Assembly: GCF_000524195.1 (NCBI RefSeq)
Contig: NW_020170409.1
Location: forward strand, 380,261-444,260
Source of the DNA: Echinococcus granulosus
Taxonomy: Eukaryota; Platyhelminthes; Cestoda; Cyclophyllidea; Taeniidae
Length of the DNA stretch: 64,000 nucleotides
Direction: 5' to 3'
The notes beneath the pieces were generated by a model. The model was given only the letters and a program-made list of their open reading frames with translations, did no database searches and was not told where the DNA came from. Made by a program: the position numbers and the translations under genes. Positions 22,593 through 36,000 of the stretch are shown here, piece after piece; position 1 is the first letter of the stretch; every line of letters starts with the position of its first letter.

Positions 22593-25500
22593 ACGCGACA
22601 GCGCCGAGGGCTGTTTGGTCGTCTTCACGCTTGCCTATGCGGTTCAGGGAAGCATTAGCCACCTTTTTTTGGGAGGGGGGCGGGGAATTAAATCATTTGT
22701 AGAAGGGTAGTGGGTTTCCCATTGCTGCCTTATGTCAAGTTCCTATTCTTTTCATCTATCCAAAAAAGTTACTACACTTTGACAAAATAGTAATTTCGTT
22801 GCATCTCCTATGCAACAGCAGCAATGGCGTGCCTTCTCCATTTCAAATCCTAAATAAAAAATATTACCGAAACGGGTATCAAAGCGCTAGACAAAGATTC
22901 AGTCGGAAGTCTTCGATTATCTAAAATAGAATAGGCGAGGGGCGAAATGGGTATTCCCGTTTATTAAAAGAGCATCGGTAGTATTGTCAACTAGGGCCAT
23001 CTTTGTTCCACCAAATTCTGACTTTGTTGAGTTCGTCAGCCCTTAGAGGGGGGAGGGGGAGAGGGACATCTCGCAGACCTCGCAGGGAATGGCTCGGGGC
23101 CACGACTCCCACCAATGAGGAATGAGGCCGAGGTAGTCATTTTATCTCTCCCATCACGGTGCAGTGCGATGCAGCTAATTTACTTTCCCGCGCTATAAAC
23201 ACACGCCCAGTCTTGCGTGAAGTGGTCCAAATCATCCCACTTTGAGGATTAGTCGTGCAGGTGGATGAACTCGCCTGTTGGGTGTCTTGTTGTGAAACCA
23301 CTTTCCACTTTGAGGGAATAAAACAACTTTTTAGTTTATATGGGTTGGAGATTGAAATACTGTGGGGCTCGTAGAGCCTGTGCCCACACTGCGGTAGTGG
23401 GAATAGGGTTTTTTACTATACGACTGTCGAATAGTTGACTGCAATGAGACGGACTCATTGCTACCGAGTTTCTCCAAGTCCCCTTTTCCCAACCGACAAA
23501 ATTTGGTTATCATTTAAGGTAGAGAAAAGTGCATGAAACCTGTCCGATCAATCGCATTTCCCGGGAATTATCTATCTACACAAGCTTACCCCCCATGTCT
23601 ACAACCTCCCGACAAACAGGTGACGACACTAGAGCGCGGAAATGGGGGGGAAACACCCGCGATTGATGGAAAGCCTACACAGTTTCAGTCGACCTCGGTA
23701 TGAATATTTGAGGTCATATTTTAATATTAAAAAAATAAACACGCAGTTTCACCTTTTACAGATCCACCAAAACAATAATGAAACATTAAGGGGAGCCGCT
23801 TTAGCGCACACGCCATCATTTTGGCCACATGAGTTAAGTAATGGCCGAAGGGAGTAGAATAGCATCAATTACATGCTGTAGTCCCTGCAAACTGGCTAGG
23901 TTTTGTGCAATAATAAATATCATTGTGTCATTCACTCTACGTCCAAATAATTTGTACCTGTCAAGAAGTTGTGTACCTCGACTTTACAATTATTGTACTG
24001 CCTATTCATGTGGGCAAAGTTTTCTTGGGTGCATAATTTCATAACTTCCTCAATGTCTTCCACTTTAATGGAAGGACTTTGTGCCCCATTAAACTCCCCT
24101 TTCTCAAGTGGATATTCCCGCACTGGCATTTCCTTCCTCATCTTCAGATGGCAGCAGTTCTACACCCAGAGGGAACTTGATATACAGGATGCTTAAAGTT
24201 CGCGCCATTTGCGAACAGAGAATCGCTAAGGGAGGAGGTGTAATTAACAACGGGGGATTGGCATCATGCCTAGTGAGTAACACTGGCCGTAAATACCAGA
24301 AGTAGCGGCACAATGCCGTTGTTAACATCTAACCACAACTGTTGAAATAATCTTGATCGCTATTTTCAACAAAAAGGATTTTTGATTAGTTGATAAAATT
24401 TATACCTAGCGAGAAATTTAATGGCTCAGATTACAAATGGCTGAACTCGGGCTTGCCCCATCAGTTGCTTGTGAAGACGATGAGGAAAAATTTAGTCATC
24501 TACTGCAACACATCGCACTTTCTGCAGCGTTCCAAATCTTTCCTGAAAACGGAAGAAGACATAATACTCGGGTGAAAAGTGTATTGCCAATGGGCTGGGG
24601 GCTACTGGTATGGCCCCGAGGACATACTGTCCAGCTGAAGTAAAAAAGCAGAGCTTCAAGTGCTCCCGAAACCAAAACGAAGAGTCAAGCAAACTTTCAT
24701 ATCATCGAATTGGGAGCGATGCCCATCACGCTGCGCTGTTTGCTATTTTTTTCACGATGAACGCACTCATGCTATGCTCAAGTCTTCACTGAACAATTCG
24801 GCTAGGGCGATGAATTCAATTCGTGAAGATTGTCGCGGACCGGATGACAAACAAGTTTAATGCAAGGTTACAAAGCGGTTGGTTCACAATTTAACTGCAT
24901 TTATATGATAGATGAAAAGGCGCAGCCCTGTTGTATGTCTCACAAGTTATTACAACCATTTGCTATCATTTGGCTCCTTGGAATAGCGAAATCCAAAATG
25001 CATTCGACCATAACAACAAGGAGTGTGCTTCGAAGCATGCCTGTCACCGTTCACTGCAATAAGATAAATTATTTTTACAAAGTTGTACTGTTTAACCCGC
25101 GATTCCAACGCTTGTGCATCGGTGTCCCCAACTCTGTTCGTTCTGTTCTGTCCGGTGTCATTCCACTGCTTCAAGTGACTCCATAACTCCATCTGTTCCA
25201 TCAGTGATTTATGGTTCTTCTAAAATACCCGCAGAACAGTAAAATGGATTTTTGTAAGCAAATTGTGTCCTTCTCGTCACGGGGCTCGTCACACAGAATT
25301 CGGTCAGTCACTGACACAACAGTAATTTGCGGTGAAATATTGTGCAGCAGAGACAGATTTTCCAACCAAACAAAGTTATCTCCTCCGGGACCGTTCTGCA
25401 AAGCTCTGCCAGAATATCACAGGTTTCTCAAATGCGGCATCCATCTAGTCATGCTCTTCAAAGAGGCGAGAGTATGTTAAGCCTGCCATATGCTGTAGAT

Positions 25501-25781
25501 AGTACTACAGCCATGCATGCACAAGCCATTCTTAAATGAGCCCCAACGAACCCCGCATTGAATTCGAAAGAAGGCATAGCGACCCACATCTTCCAATTTC
25601 CCAAATCGCAAATACTTATAAGCTACTAGTTTCTATTCGGAGAAAAGTGTCCTCCAAATCTCCGCAGAGAACGCTTTCCTTGGTAAAATTAAAAAAAAAC
25701 CCGTTAGATGCTTATTTATTCACTCGATTCCTTTTGCCTATGAATGCAGCGAAGTTACCACTGATCCTCGAATTGCTGCTG

Positions 25782-25808
25782 CCATACCTCCTTGTTGAGG
25801 AGGTATGG
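25782..25808. repeat. perfect 11-bp inverted repeat with 5-nt loop
   Basis: CCATACCTCCT at 25782-25792, loop TGTTG, then the exact reverse complement AGGAGGTATGG at 25798-25808. It is a stable short hairpin. It lies in an unrecognised open frame (25536-25865), with no T run after it and no adjacent gene, so no function can be given. Confidence 0.7.
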
Positions 25809-26224
25809 ATGTTTCTGAAAGACAATATATGGATACACAATCACGGTGCTCAGGATACCAATTGAAGGTAAATACTTACAAACGAACCCCAATGTCAAAA
25901 GACGAGCTCAAGAAGGCCTCTTGTACCAGAATGACAAGCAGCATTAGATAGTTCTTTCCAATTCTTCGAGGTTCGACGACAACGCTGACCGCACAGAGCT
26001 GTGACAGTAATCTCTTAGTCTCTTGTATCCTCGCAATAGCGCTATAATCTAATTGTTATGCTTTTGAAGAATTTAAGAAGTATTGGGAATACTTGAGCTG
26101 CGTAAAACCAAGACTGCAGGCATTTCAAGAGAGGGCCGCATAATAGAATGATTGTGTTTAGAACCGCACCTTTAACTATGCGGACCCTTCCAATCGCCTG
26201 CGACAGTGGAAAAGAGCCCTGCTT

Positions 26225-26247
26225 CCACCACCACCACCACCACCACC
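26225..26247. repeat. (CCA)n tract at the edge of a gap
   Basis: At least seven CCA units running straight into the N block, so the true tract length is unknown. A His-rich translation of this stretch is an artefact of the repeat. Confidence 0.85.
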
Positions 26248-26347
26248 NNNNNNNNNNNNNNNNNNNNNNNNNNNNNNNNNNNNNNNNNNNNNNNNNNNNN
26301 NNNNNNNNNNNNNNNNNNNNNNNNNNNNNNNNNNNNNNNNNNNNNNN
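26248..26347. other. assembly gap (100 N)
   Basis: Exactly 100 N, a placeholder gap caused in all likelihood by the flanking (CCA)n repeat. Confidence 0.98.
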
Positions 26348-29300
26348 CTTCCCGTTCCTCCTACCTACACAAAGCCTCTTCCTCCTACATCTGTCTTATA
26401 ACGTCTCCGCAGGTGGCTCTAGCCTTAAATACACAAAGGAAAGTGAAAACTTCGAGACATTTGTTATCAGTGAGGATGCATTTAGTGTAAATATAGACAC
26501 GCAATTTTGAGAATGGGCCGTAAGGAGAGAGGACGACAGAACAGTTTATAGTTGAGACAAACTATAAATGGAAGAAGGGGATGTGACAGTAAATAAAAAA
26601 AAGAGTACAGGAATAGTGGTAGGGACAATAAGCACGTTCGTAGTCGTGATCAGCGTAATCGCGTTGTTTGGTCGGGAAGGAGACAGGGGGAGGGGAGATT
26701 GAAAGGGAGAAGTAATTTTGGAGTGTACACAAGAGACTACATAGTACGGGAGTGTAGGTGTGAAGACGAGTATTTCTGGTTGACATGCAAATTTGAGGTA
26801 AAAGAGGTTTACACGTAGCTGGCGGGAGTGGGCAACTGCTCGATCGCCAGTGCGTCTCGCGTTGAGTCTTAAAGTAGCGGAACACACAGAGTTACTTATA
26901 AATGTTGAGTAGAGTAACTATTTTACAAGCATTCAACTGAGGCCCCATAAGAGCACACAAGCAAGGTCGGGAATCACGCGAACCAATCCAAACCGTAGCT
27001 AACAGATGGTGCAATCGTGAATCAGAATGGAGTAAATTCAACTTCATGTATATCACGCCACCTCAAGAAAGGCGAGGTGTTAAAGACACCCCAGACTATG
27101 ACTGTGTACACTTATCGCCCTTAAATAATACCCAATGATATGATATCTCCCGTTCCGCGTCACACTTTGGATGAGGGTCAAATGAAGAACCTCAACTTTC
27201 ATATTAACAAGTGCTTTTGCCAACAGGTACATACAGAGAGAGCCCTTTTTTCAGTACCAAGACTTTAGCAGAAAGCCCAAAAAGAATGCTACGTTTATAA
27301 TGCTTACTTTATAACTTTGTAATAAGCAGTAATAGAGGAATCGGTACTCTCTGCCACATATTTCATTGGCAAATTTATCTTTCTAGCTCGCGCCATAATC
27401 ACAGCATCGCCCAATCATGTTGAAAAACGTCGGAGTGAAGGTGGCCAAGAATCGGTAGAGCTCCGAGTCACTAATGCCAAGGCGTAAATCTCTGAGCCAG
27501 CTGTTTCGTTATCAGACCAGTTGCCTCTCACTTGGTGACCCGAGTACGTAGCACAAGTCACGTAAACTCGGGATCACTATTTCTATCAAAAGGTCGAGAA
27601 TTAATGTGAACTTTCTGTTAAAAAACGGTACCGATTCACTCCAATCCACCAAGACAGGAAGCAACAAATCAACCATCCACCTTGTTTTGGTCAAAGGCGG
27701 AGTAATGTAGCGGTTCCTATGACCTCGTTAAACAGAATCAGCAAGAAGACGACAGAACCATAATTTCTTAGGCGCCAAACGAATGTCTAGCTGGAGCAGA
27801 CATTCTACCCTCGAACGAAAAACTAAGAGAGCGACTAAGAAATAACACAAATTGCTGGGAATACTAGCTACTTTTAAATTAACGGGGAAAAGTAGAAAAA
27901 GCTTTTCCTCATAATTTCATTGTGTTAAGGTGGAAAAGGTAGAGAATGAATGGTTCTGGTCTCTTCTCCGCACTTTTCACGATCCACTTCATGAGTGAAG
28001 ATGACATTTGATCGACCTGGTGTGAGAGAGTACACGAAAGGTGATGGAACAGAACAACGAGGTGTTAACAGGCTCCTTCGCACCACCGTGCTCAGCCGCT
28101 TTTAAGCCGAGGTTAGAAGTAGCTTTCTTAGACCATCCGCCTGAACATAAATCGGTGAAATCAGCCCACCTCCAAGTCGAAGTGGAAATCCCAATCGCCT
28201 GATGGACAATAGTTTCAACATCAAATTCAACACCTCCTCCAAGAATTTGGGACTGGCCACTAAATTAGACAATTAATAAAAGGCAAATCTAGATTCACAT
28301 CGACAAAAGCCTGTTTTATTTTAATACCTTTAATAGGGTAACCGAAAATCAACGCAACTCCAAAAAACAAGCCATGAGTGATAAACAGCCAAAGACTACC
28401 TGTCAGTAGAAAACAAAGTGGAAAGGCACTTGGATTTCACCGTGCGAATTAAAAACAGTAAAGTTCCCACCACAATGCCTTTTACTTCCCTGATGAAACG
28501 GATGAGGACGCGACCGACGGAAATTAGACGCAAACCTCCTGCAAGAAGCAACTCAGTTATCAACCTACTCAGACTTATGATTCCTTGATGGGAAAGGGCG
28601 TTGATGCTACCTCAACGGCCTAGCCAGACCTTTGAGCTAATGATGAATTGCAACGAGGAACTGGAATGCGGGATTATATAAAAGAAAGCGAGAGGAGTGA
28701 ATCTGGCGTAAAATGGTAGGGTTAACCAGCCTCCACATCAAGGGAAACAAAGTTCCTCCGCCTGTTTATGATACCGCACAAACGGTAAGAAAAAGACCCC
28801 TACTTTCAATTTATTATCCCCTGACCAATCTGGTGGAAGCTGTAACGATGAATTTCACAAGGAACATGGTCAAATCAACTATGTTAATTAACAAAAAAGT
28901 AAACAGAACCCAATGCGTCGATTTCCTAGTCAAAAACGGTCTCGATTGCATTTAAAGTGCTCACATTGCCACACGAACAATGAAGAATAAAAATACAACG
29001 AAAAGGCAAGGGAGTAGATAATAACCGACTTCTAGAGGTAAGTGGTTCAACCAGTCAGATAACTATCCAATTAGTTACTGACAACTGGCTCAGATGGCTA
29101 GAAGGTCATCCAATCAGAATGACGAGAGATCCCTTCAAAAGTAGCTCCAATTCAACGAAACCAATAAGGGAAAATTCGCTGCAGGAGAAATTTCGACCAA
29201 CTAAGCATTTAAGTATCCCGGTCACCAAGGTGGTAACCATCGGATGAACTCAGAAACACTGACTCGTCAGATAAACAGCTCAACGAGCCCGTCAGTCAGC

Positions 29301-29685
29301 TGTCCAGTTGATCAGGAATTATCGAACTAGGACAGTGGAGTCCATTTATAGGCGAACAGGCGCCGAAGGACCTTATAGTTATAAAATCCCAATTCTGATA
29401 ACTAGCAATCTGAGGGCAAATTGCAGATCGTGCTGGGTCAGGCCAGTAAAAATCCAAGCCTCAGCGTAACTCAACATTGAAAGCCCCTAATAAAACGCCG
29501 CTCATTCAACAACACAAATTCCCCTAGTCAGACCACCGGGGACCTGAGGACTGACGGAACAACTTACAAACTCCTACAAATAAACTAGTCAATCAATTGT
29601 AGAGCAGTTTACCATACAGGGCCAGACCAAGGAGAGTCCAGTCACCAATCAAGACTAATAACGAAATTGGGAACCCACTACCAAA

Positions 29686-30022
29686 TCATGCCAGTGAGAG
29701 ACCCCTGGGGGGATGCAGCTGCGGCTGCGGACGCATGAATGCCGGCGCCGGTGCTGGTGGAAGTCTAGTAAACTGGGATAGCGTGGTCGGCACCGTAGTG
29801 GCATTGGTGGGGTGCAGCCGGATAGCGAGGTGACGGAGGGCGGTGCCACAGCGCGCCAAGGCTTTACGTTCATACGCCTCCGCTAGGCGCAAAGGCATCA
29901 AGTAGTGCGGGTCCAGCTGAGCGAAGTGCGTGAACCGCTCCAACGGAGTAGGCAGCTCCTCTTGTTGTCGCTGGTGCTCTCGCTCACCCACTATGCGACA
30001 GGCGTACACGAAGAGCTCGCAG
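29686..30022 (-). CDS. PATL1: PATL1 last exon
   Basis: Begins after the strong acceptor CTCCTCCCCAG with one base, then CELFVYACRIVGEREHQRQQ, and ends PPRGLSLA with TGA at 29686-29688. This needs a phase-2 donor, but the preceding exon as called (ending 32128) leaves phase 0. Solutions: a weaker acceptor GCGAG starting the exon at 30015 (LFVYACR, phase 0); a non-consensus donor GTCTCT extending the previous exon to 32099 (adds 29 nt, phase 2); or an unseen small exon in the 2.1-kb intron. Confidence 0.75.
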
Positions 30023-33000
30023 CTGGGGAGGAGGAGAGGAAACATTAAACACAAACACGGACCATACTTCTACCCAAAACCCTCATTCGAAATTTAAAAA
30101 TCAGTTCACTGCATCTTCAAATCACCCTTTAGAAGAGGACTTTGAATAGATTTGTCTTGCTCATGGAAAAGGATTGTCAAACTACACAGGCTCATCAGTC
30201 ACTGCAGGTTTTGATGGCGTTTCATTGATGCCACTTCTGTTAACGATCTACCAGCCCTTCAAAAGCCTCATAGTCAAGTTCCATCCAAACTCAGGATCCT
30301 GCACCAATGACAATTAGCCTGATTTCTTTAACCGAGTACCAAACCCGCATACCACCAACAAAGCCGTATAGTGGGTATGGCTGGTTCCAGACACACCTAC
30401 AAATAAAGGGTTCTCAAAACTACATTAAGTAAGGCAGTCACAACAACTGAGGCGACAACAAGCTTGAACAATTTGACCGCTTCCATTACGAAGCCATCCC
30501 GCGGTATTTAAGATGCGAAAGTTAAGAAAGGATACGCTTCCCACGTTCTTGGTAGCAGCGTTGAAAAGAAGACAGTGTCAAGGAGGAACGACTGTTGAAT
30601 GGTAATGTTATGAAGCTACTTTAGCGGAATGAAGTCACTCAGCAAGTGCGCATCCCAATCCGCTAGAAGGATTAAATTCCTTTTCGCGAGCAAACTAGTC
30701 TTCTACTTGGGAATTTCGAGTGAAATTAACAAAGTCAACACGATCAACCGCACAGCACGCGGCAGTCTCGCACATGTGATGTGACAGCGATCAACATATA
30801 GTTCAGATGACTTTGAAGTGACGTGCCGGATACGATTGACTGCTTAGTCACGATAGACCACAGCTAAACAATTAAGTGCATCAAAAGTACGACAACTTAC
30901 ACTAGATCACTCCTATCTACTAGGCCACCGAGCCATCGTACGAGCGAATGGCTAGACTTTTGTTGATAGGGCATTGGGTGAAGGTAAAAAAGGAGCGCCA
31001 AAAATATCCCAACCAAACGTAAGCTACCAAAGATATCTACCTGACAATCGAATATCTCTGCAAAGTTTAATCTGCCCCTACTGTATTTAAAAGTGGTCAG
31101 GAATAGCTTCAAAATAGCACTATTGAAACAATTTTTGTGCTCTAGATAAACAGTCAAATGGGGGAGTCATTAACATCTTTACCACATTTTCATCTTTGCG
31201 TCTGGAACGAGGACGATAAGAAGAAGGACGGTACCTGATCGTGTTTGAAAGTGGTACTGTGTACTGAACGCTTTAGTAGCTCAGTAGGAGTATTAGAGCA
31301 ACTAGTACCCTAAGATAGGGATAACTGAAGTCCGCGTGAGAATGGGACAGGGTAGGATCAGTGACGTAGAAGGCAGTCACACTGAAGTGAAAGTCAATAC
31401 AAGGCGGACCAGAATTTACCGCGGGTCGTGGGGCTCCGTTCACCTCATTTCTGCTAACCGACCAGCCCCTCTGAACAAACTTCAAGCTGTACTCAAACCC
31501 ATGAAACTTGTAACGTCTTCAAGGAAGACTTGGACACTACGTTGTCATGTTTGGAAGTGTGATATGAACATTTCTGCCTAGCAAGATGGCTGCTTGTGGA
31601 AGTGAATATGAGGGCGAAAATTAGGCCTCCATTAAACTCATTTTCAAGGATATGCGCACATAGGCAGGCGTTATGTCGAGAGCAAAAAATCATGCATTGA
31701 ATGTATTGCAAAGTTTGGTGAACGCAGAGCACTTCGGGCACCCAGGAGGCTACAGCCACAATCGCAGGAAATGAAGAAAGCATCCTGAATCCAACTCACA
31801 AGAAGAGAAGTGAAAAATGATAACGCTTTTTTGAAGAAGGTTGCTACCAAAGTATGCGGGCGTAAATGCAACGAATTCTCCTCAACTTTGGAACAAAAAT
31901 TACGGAAAATTACGATGCAATAAGAGGAGAGCTCATAAAAATGAAGAACTCGGTCAAGATGTAGAACTCACAATAAAGTGGGGTCATCTCTCTGCGAGTT
32001 GCGTGCACACGCATCCAAGAGGCAAAGGAAGAGGGAGACGCCCAGCTGAAATAAGAAAACGAAGGAGTTAGCAGTGGAAGCGGGAATGGACAAGAGACCA
32101 AAGAGGGGCAAAGGAGTGGAAGGCTACCCGAGAGGAGAACATGGCGAGTGCGTTGAGCTCCAGTTCGCCCTCAATAAGGGCGTCCAAAGATGAGGCGGTG
32201 GCGGAGTTGGAGAGAGGCAGTTGCAGACAGGAGGAGATAAAGGTGGGCGAGGTCTCAGCCCCCTTGTAGATCACGTCACGGCATGGTGCGTATAGCAAGT
32301 GTGCGTACTGGAATAACAACGCCAACATGGGAGAATAATAACCGACGGCTTTATAGGCAGGAAAAAAGGGATGGGGATAACTCACGGTGTCAATACCCGC
32401 CTTGATGGAACTGCTGATCTTGGCGAATTGAGAGACGAACTCGGCTACACAGAATTGACGATCCTCCTGCAGATAATGAAAAAAATCATAAAAATTCTAC
32501 AACCAAGGAAATGAAGGCCCGATTCCGTCGGTCCACCGATGGGATGAGCGGAATGAAAACCACTTTCAGACTGTATGCAACACTGATCTGGGGATGACCC
32601 GGATGGTACAAGATTCGCAAATTTCCCTTCTTTGGGTGCTTTACAGTACACCAGACAATTACGTGGAGTATGTACTCAACGATGTTTAACGGTTCGACTT
32701 CAAACTGAAGGTTTGTTTTGTTCTCTCAAACGGGTATGCGTCCAAACGTTCGATGACGTAGTTTACCTACCTTGAACATGAATTTCTAATGCCTTAAGAC
32801 GGGAGGCGAGGAAGCTACAGAAAGCTGTCCAATGCCTGAAGGGGATGGTAGTGACTTAGTGTAAGATTTGGTGAAGCAATGAGTGAACAATAGCGTTGCT
32901 TGTGGGACGTCTTGACACAAATACCAAGCTCAACAGCTTAACTGACAATTCACTCATTCTTTCACACAAATTTTTTTCGGCAGACCCCCGTCAGCTATAA

Positions 33001-36000
33001 CCAGAACTCAAGAAGTAAAGTGGAAGGGCAGCACAGCACCGAACTTGAAACGGACCCCACCGATCCTTTTTTGAGGGTATGTGAATTCCGAATGCATCCT
33101 TTCCATGATTCAACGAATACTTTTTTCATTTGACAAGATAACGCGGAGGTACAGATCACCCTCATACCGTGAAAACATGAGGTTAAAGCTTCGAAACGAT
33201 CAATTTCTATTACAACACGTTTGGTCCAAGCAGCCAAATTTATACAGCTGCCTGATCCAATCTAACATTATTGAACAATACAGCACACCAAAGTATGATA
33301 GGGAAAGGTTTCGCGCTGGAACCTTGAAATCTTCTCCAATCCAACCTCCACGCTGATGGCACGGAGCTATGCTACTAGTTACTCAGCCCCTCTACAAGTT
33401 ACTTTAAGACTTGAACGATTCAGAACCTCAGAGGATAGCAACCGGGGGCTGGAACATATAGCCGGTCAATACATAACCAACAACTACCCAATACTTGAAC
33501 AAGCAGAAAGTCTGGAACCGCCCCAGTTGCTAACCGCACCATTGTCTTACCCGACACATCGACGATCGTTAGGGCCTCGAACTGCAGTCTGCGCCAAGAT
33601 GCGTTGATTCAACTCGAAAATGGGATGAATTATTCACAGCTTTAAAAGAAACCCATAGATAGACACCAACTAAAGCTGATGGTAGATTAACCAATTGATA
33701 GATGAATATAAGAACGATCTGTACGAAAAATTTGATAAAAAGCCCGAATTTGGAGCCATGAATAACCTTTCTCCACTTCTAATCCAAAGTGCTCATTCTC
33801 CACAGGAAAACATGAGAAATAAATGGATTATTCGTAAAACAGAAAGTACTGATGCAGAAAATCGGCAGGAACAAATAACTCACGGGAAAGAGGAAGCGGA
33901 GGATGAGGGGAAAGAGCCGAACACCCTTCGGCACCTCAAAGATTTCCACAGCCAAATGGCGAGTAGCCGAGATTGCAGAGGCTGAGTCACCGCCACCGTT
34001 GTTACTCATAACAGCAATGGGTGGCCCAGAGGTGGCATGTTTGATAATGAAGAGGTCGCGGTGCAAGACCTTCAGGAGGTTCAATCGATGTCCCATTAGG
34101 TGGCGGGACCTATAGAAGAGAAGAGCGGATGTAAACGTGGTTTGACTAAAAGAGAGAATGGTGGCCTCACTACTCGCAAAACTCACTCGTCATTTCGAAC
34201 GAAGATGCGCGCCAGTGAGACATTCGTCTCATCGATGCTGAGCACAGTTGCGTAGAGACGCTCAATGCGAGCGAGAACAGCCAGACGTCGACGCTGGTCG
34301 ACCACGGCCTGGTGGTGCGCGGATCGTGATGAGACCTCTGCAGGCACCTTCTTTGTCGGTGTCTTGTCCGCCACCTTTAGCATCGATGCCACCTCCTCCG
34401 CCTACAGTACCGAAATAAAGTCAGCCTTTCACACTCCTAAAGTGGATCAAAAAGCGAAGCGCTTAAGTCCTGCTCAGTCACTGGCTGGAGTGGAATATTT
34501 CGCTTTCGGCAACATTTCGAAAGTGCTTGATATGCTGTTGTACCTGGAATTTAAAACCTCGACCTTTCTGGTTTTCAAAGTAGACTTTAAGTTCTCTGAG
34601 AGAAAAAAACTTGTCCTGGACTGCTAGTGAGTAAAACGCTACGATTGTGGCTGTTATTTTGCCACAAAATTGACGGTACCACTTAAATGTTTCTCCATGA
34701 GATTGCAGTAGAATGATGTTGGTTTTTACCTGTATTTCTGATCACACGAATCTTTCCAGTCGCGTGTAATCAGGTCCACACAGGCGGAGTGAGACGCTGC
34801 CCACAACATCAATGCTGACGATCTACCAGCCTTTCCGTAGGCTGTGAGCTTACTCCCAGACCGATGCATTACAAGACTGTTCTCAATTGTAAACAAAAAC
34901 CAGACTTCTACTTTGAAGCAAAAACTAGTTGTAACAACGTGTTCTTAACGATAGAGCGAGAAAAATTCCAGCAAGATAAATGTTGCATTATTTTGACTCA
35001 CGTAATTCAAGTTACAAACTCGTCGCCTGATTTTTGCTACCAATCGGTAGCAAAATCTGTTTCAACTTCACCTACTTTTAACTTACTGCCATTAAAATTA
35101 ACGGTAAAAGCACAATGTCAAATCACAGCCTTGCCAGAAACCAAAAAGTAGCTTGCAAACGTCCAAACGCCAGTTTTAAAGGTCAATTTCAAATGACCTG
35201 CCGATCTGTGAGATCTGTTTTACTAGCATCCTTAGCAGCTCTCCGAGGTGGCCCTTAACACGTTCGCTATCAGGAAAACCGACCATCACAGTCCAGGTGT
35301 TTCAACGGCCAAATATGGTACCAATTGTCATCCATGTTTGATTAAGTCATCTGCTACTTCCGGAATAAGAGCGTCTTTTACCTGCCCATTTACCGTTTTC
35401 AACTCAACCAACCTGTCTGAGCCTCACATTTTCGTGCTACTACAGCTATTCTAGACTGATGATGAGCACGTGTAGCACGTATGATGCGCAAGCTAGTATA
35501 ATCCGGACACCAAGCATACGTGTAGGACTCTTTGAAGTGGAAGAAGAATACAATCACAAACCTCAGTTTTAAAGTGTTCCTTCTGTTCCTCGTCCAGCGC
35601 TGTGGCAACTGACAAGTCGGCTATAATACGCTGAGCATTTATATTGGATTTTGTGGGACGTCCCAGTTGGGTAGAGTAGGGGCCCGCCTCCACCACTGGA
35701 GTCGTGGGCGCAGTCGTCACCGTTGGTGGTGGTTGAGATGCCACGGTTGCAGCCGTCAGTTGGCTGTTCGATGCCTCCTCCGCAGGATTCTCTGACTCCA
35801 TAAGAGCAGAAGCAACGATGGTGCCGGCTGAGGAAGAAGGCAGAGGACGGCGACGACGCACAAGAGTAATGATGAAGCGGCAGCGCAGCGCAATGCGATG
35901 TGGATGATCGGGACTAAGCAGCTGCGTAGAGGTGACAGGCGCCGGGATACTGGCGTAGGGCGGTGGCAATCGCGAGGGCAACCCAGTCTCTGCCAATTTA

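Larger units (their letters stand above)
22593..29685. other. 7-kb intergenic region, no supported gene
   Basis: Lies between the SOCS-box gene and the end of PATL1, which point away from each other here (the 5' side of one and the 3' side of the other). It contains an 11-bp hairpin, a (CCA)n tract running into an assembly gap, and several open frames without recognisable product. From about 26.9 kb on, the plus strand becomes A-rich and T-poor as in the PATL1 introns, which may mark transcribed 3' sequence. Minus-strand AATAAA-like signals are near 28812 and 28315. Confidence 0.55.

Noticed and set aside
26206..26490. ORF with a His- or Thr-rich run
   Set aside because: Created by the (CCA)n repeat and read through the N gap, so not a protein.
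31720..31790. Similarity of CCAGGAGGCTACAGCCACA to a stretch near 51310
   Set aside because: Only about 60 nt at roughly 65% identity by eye, with unrelated flanks. Too weak to call a repeat family without an alignment.
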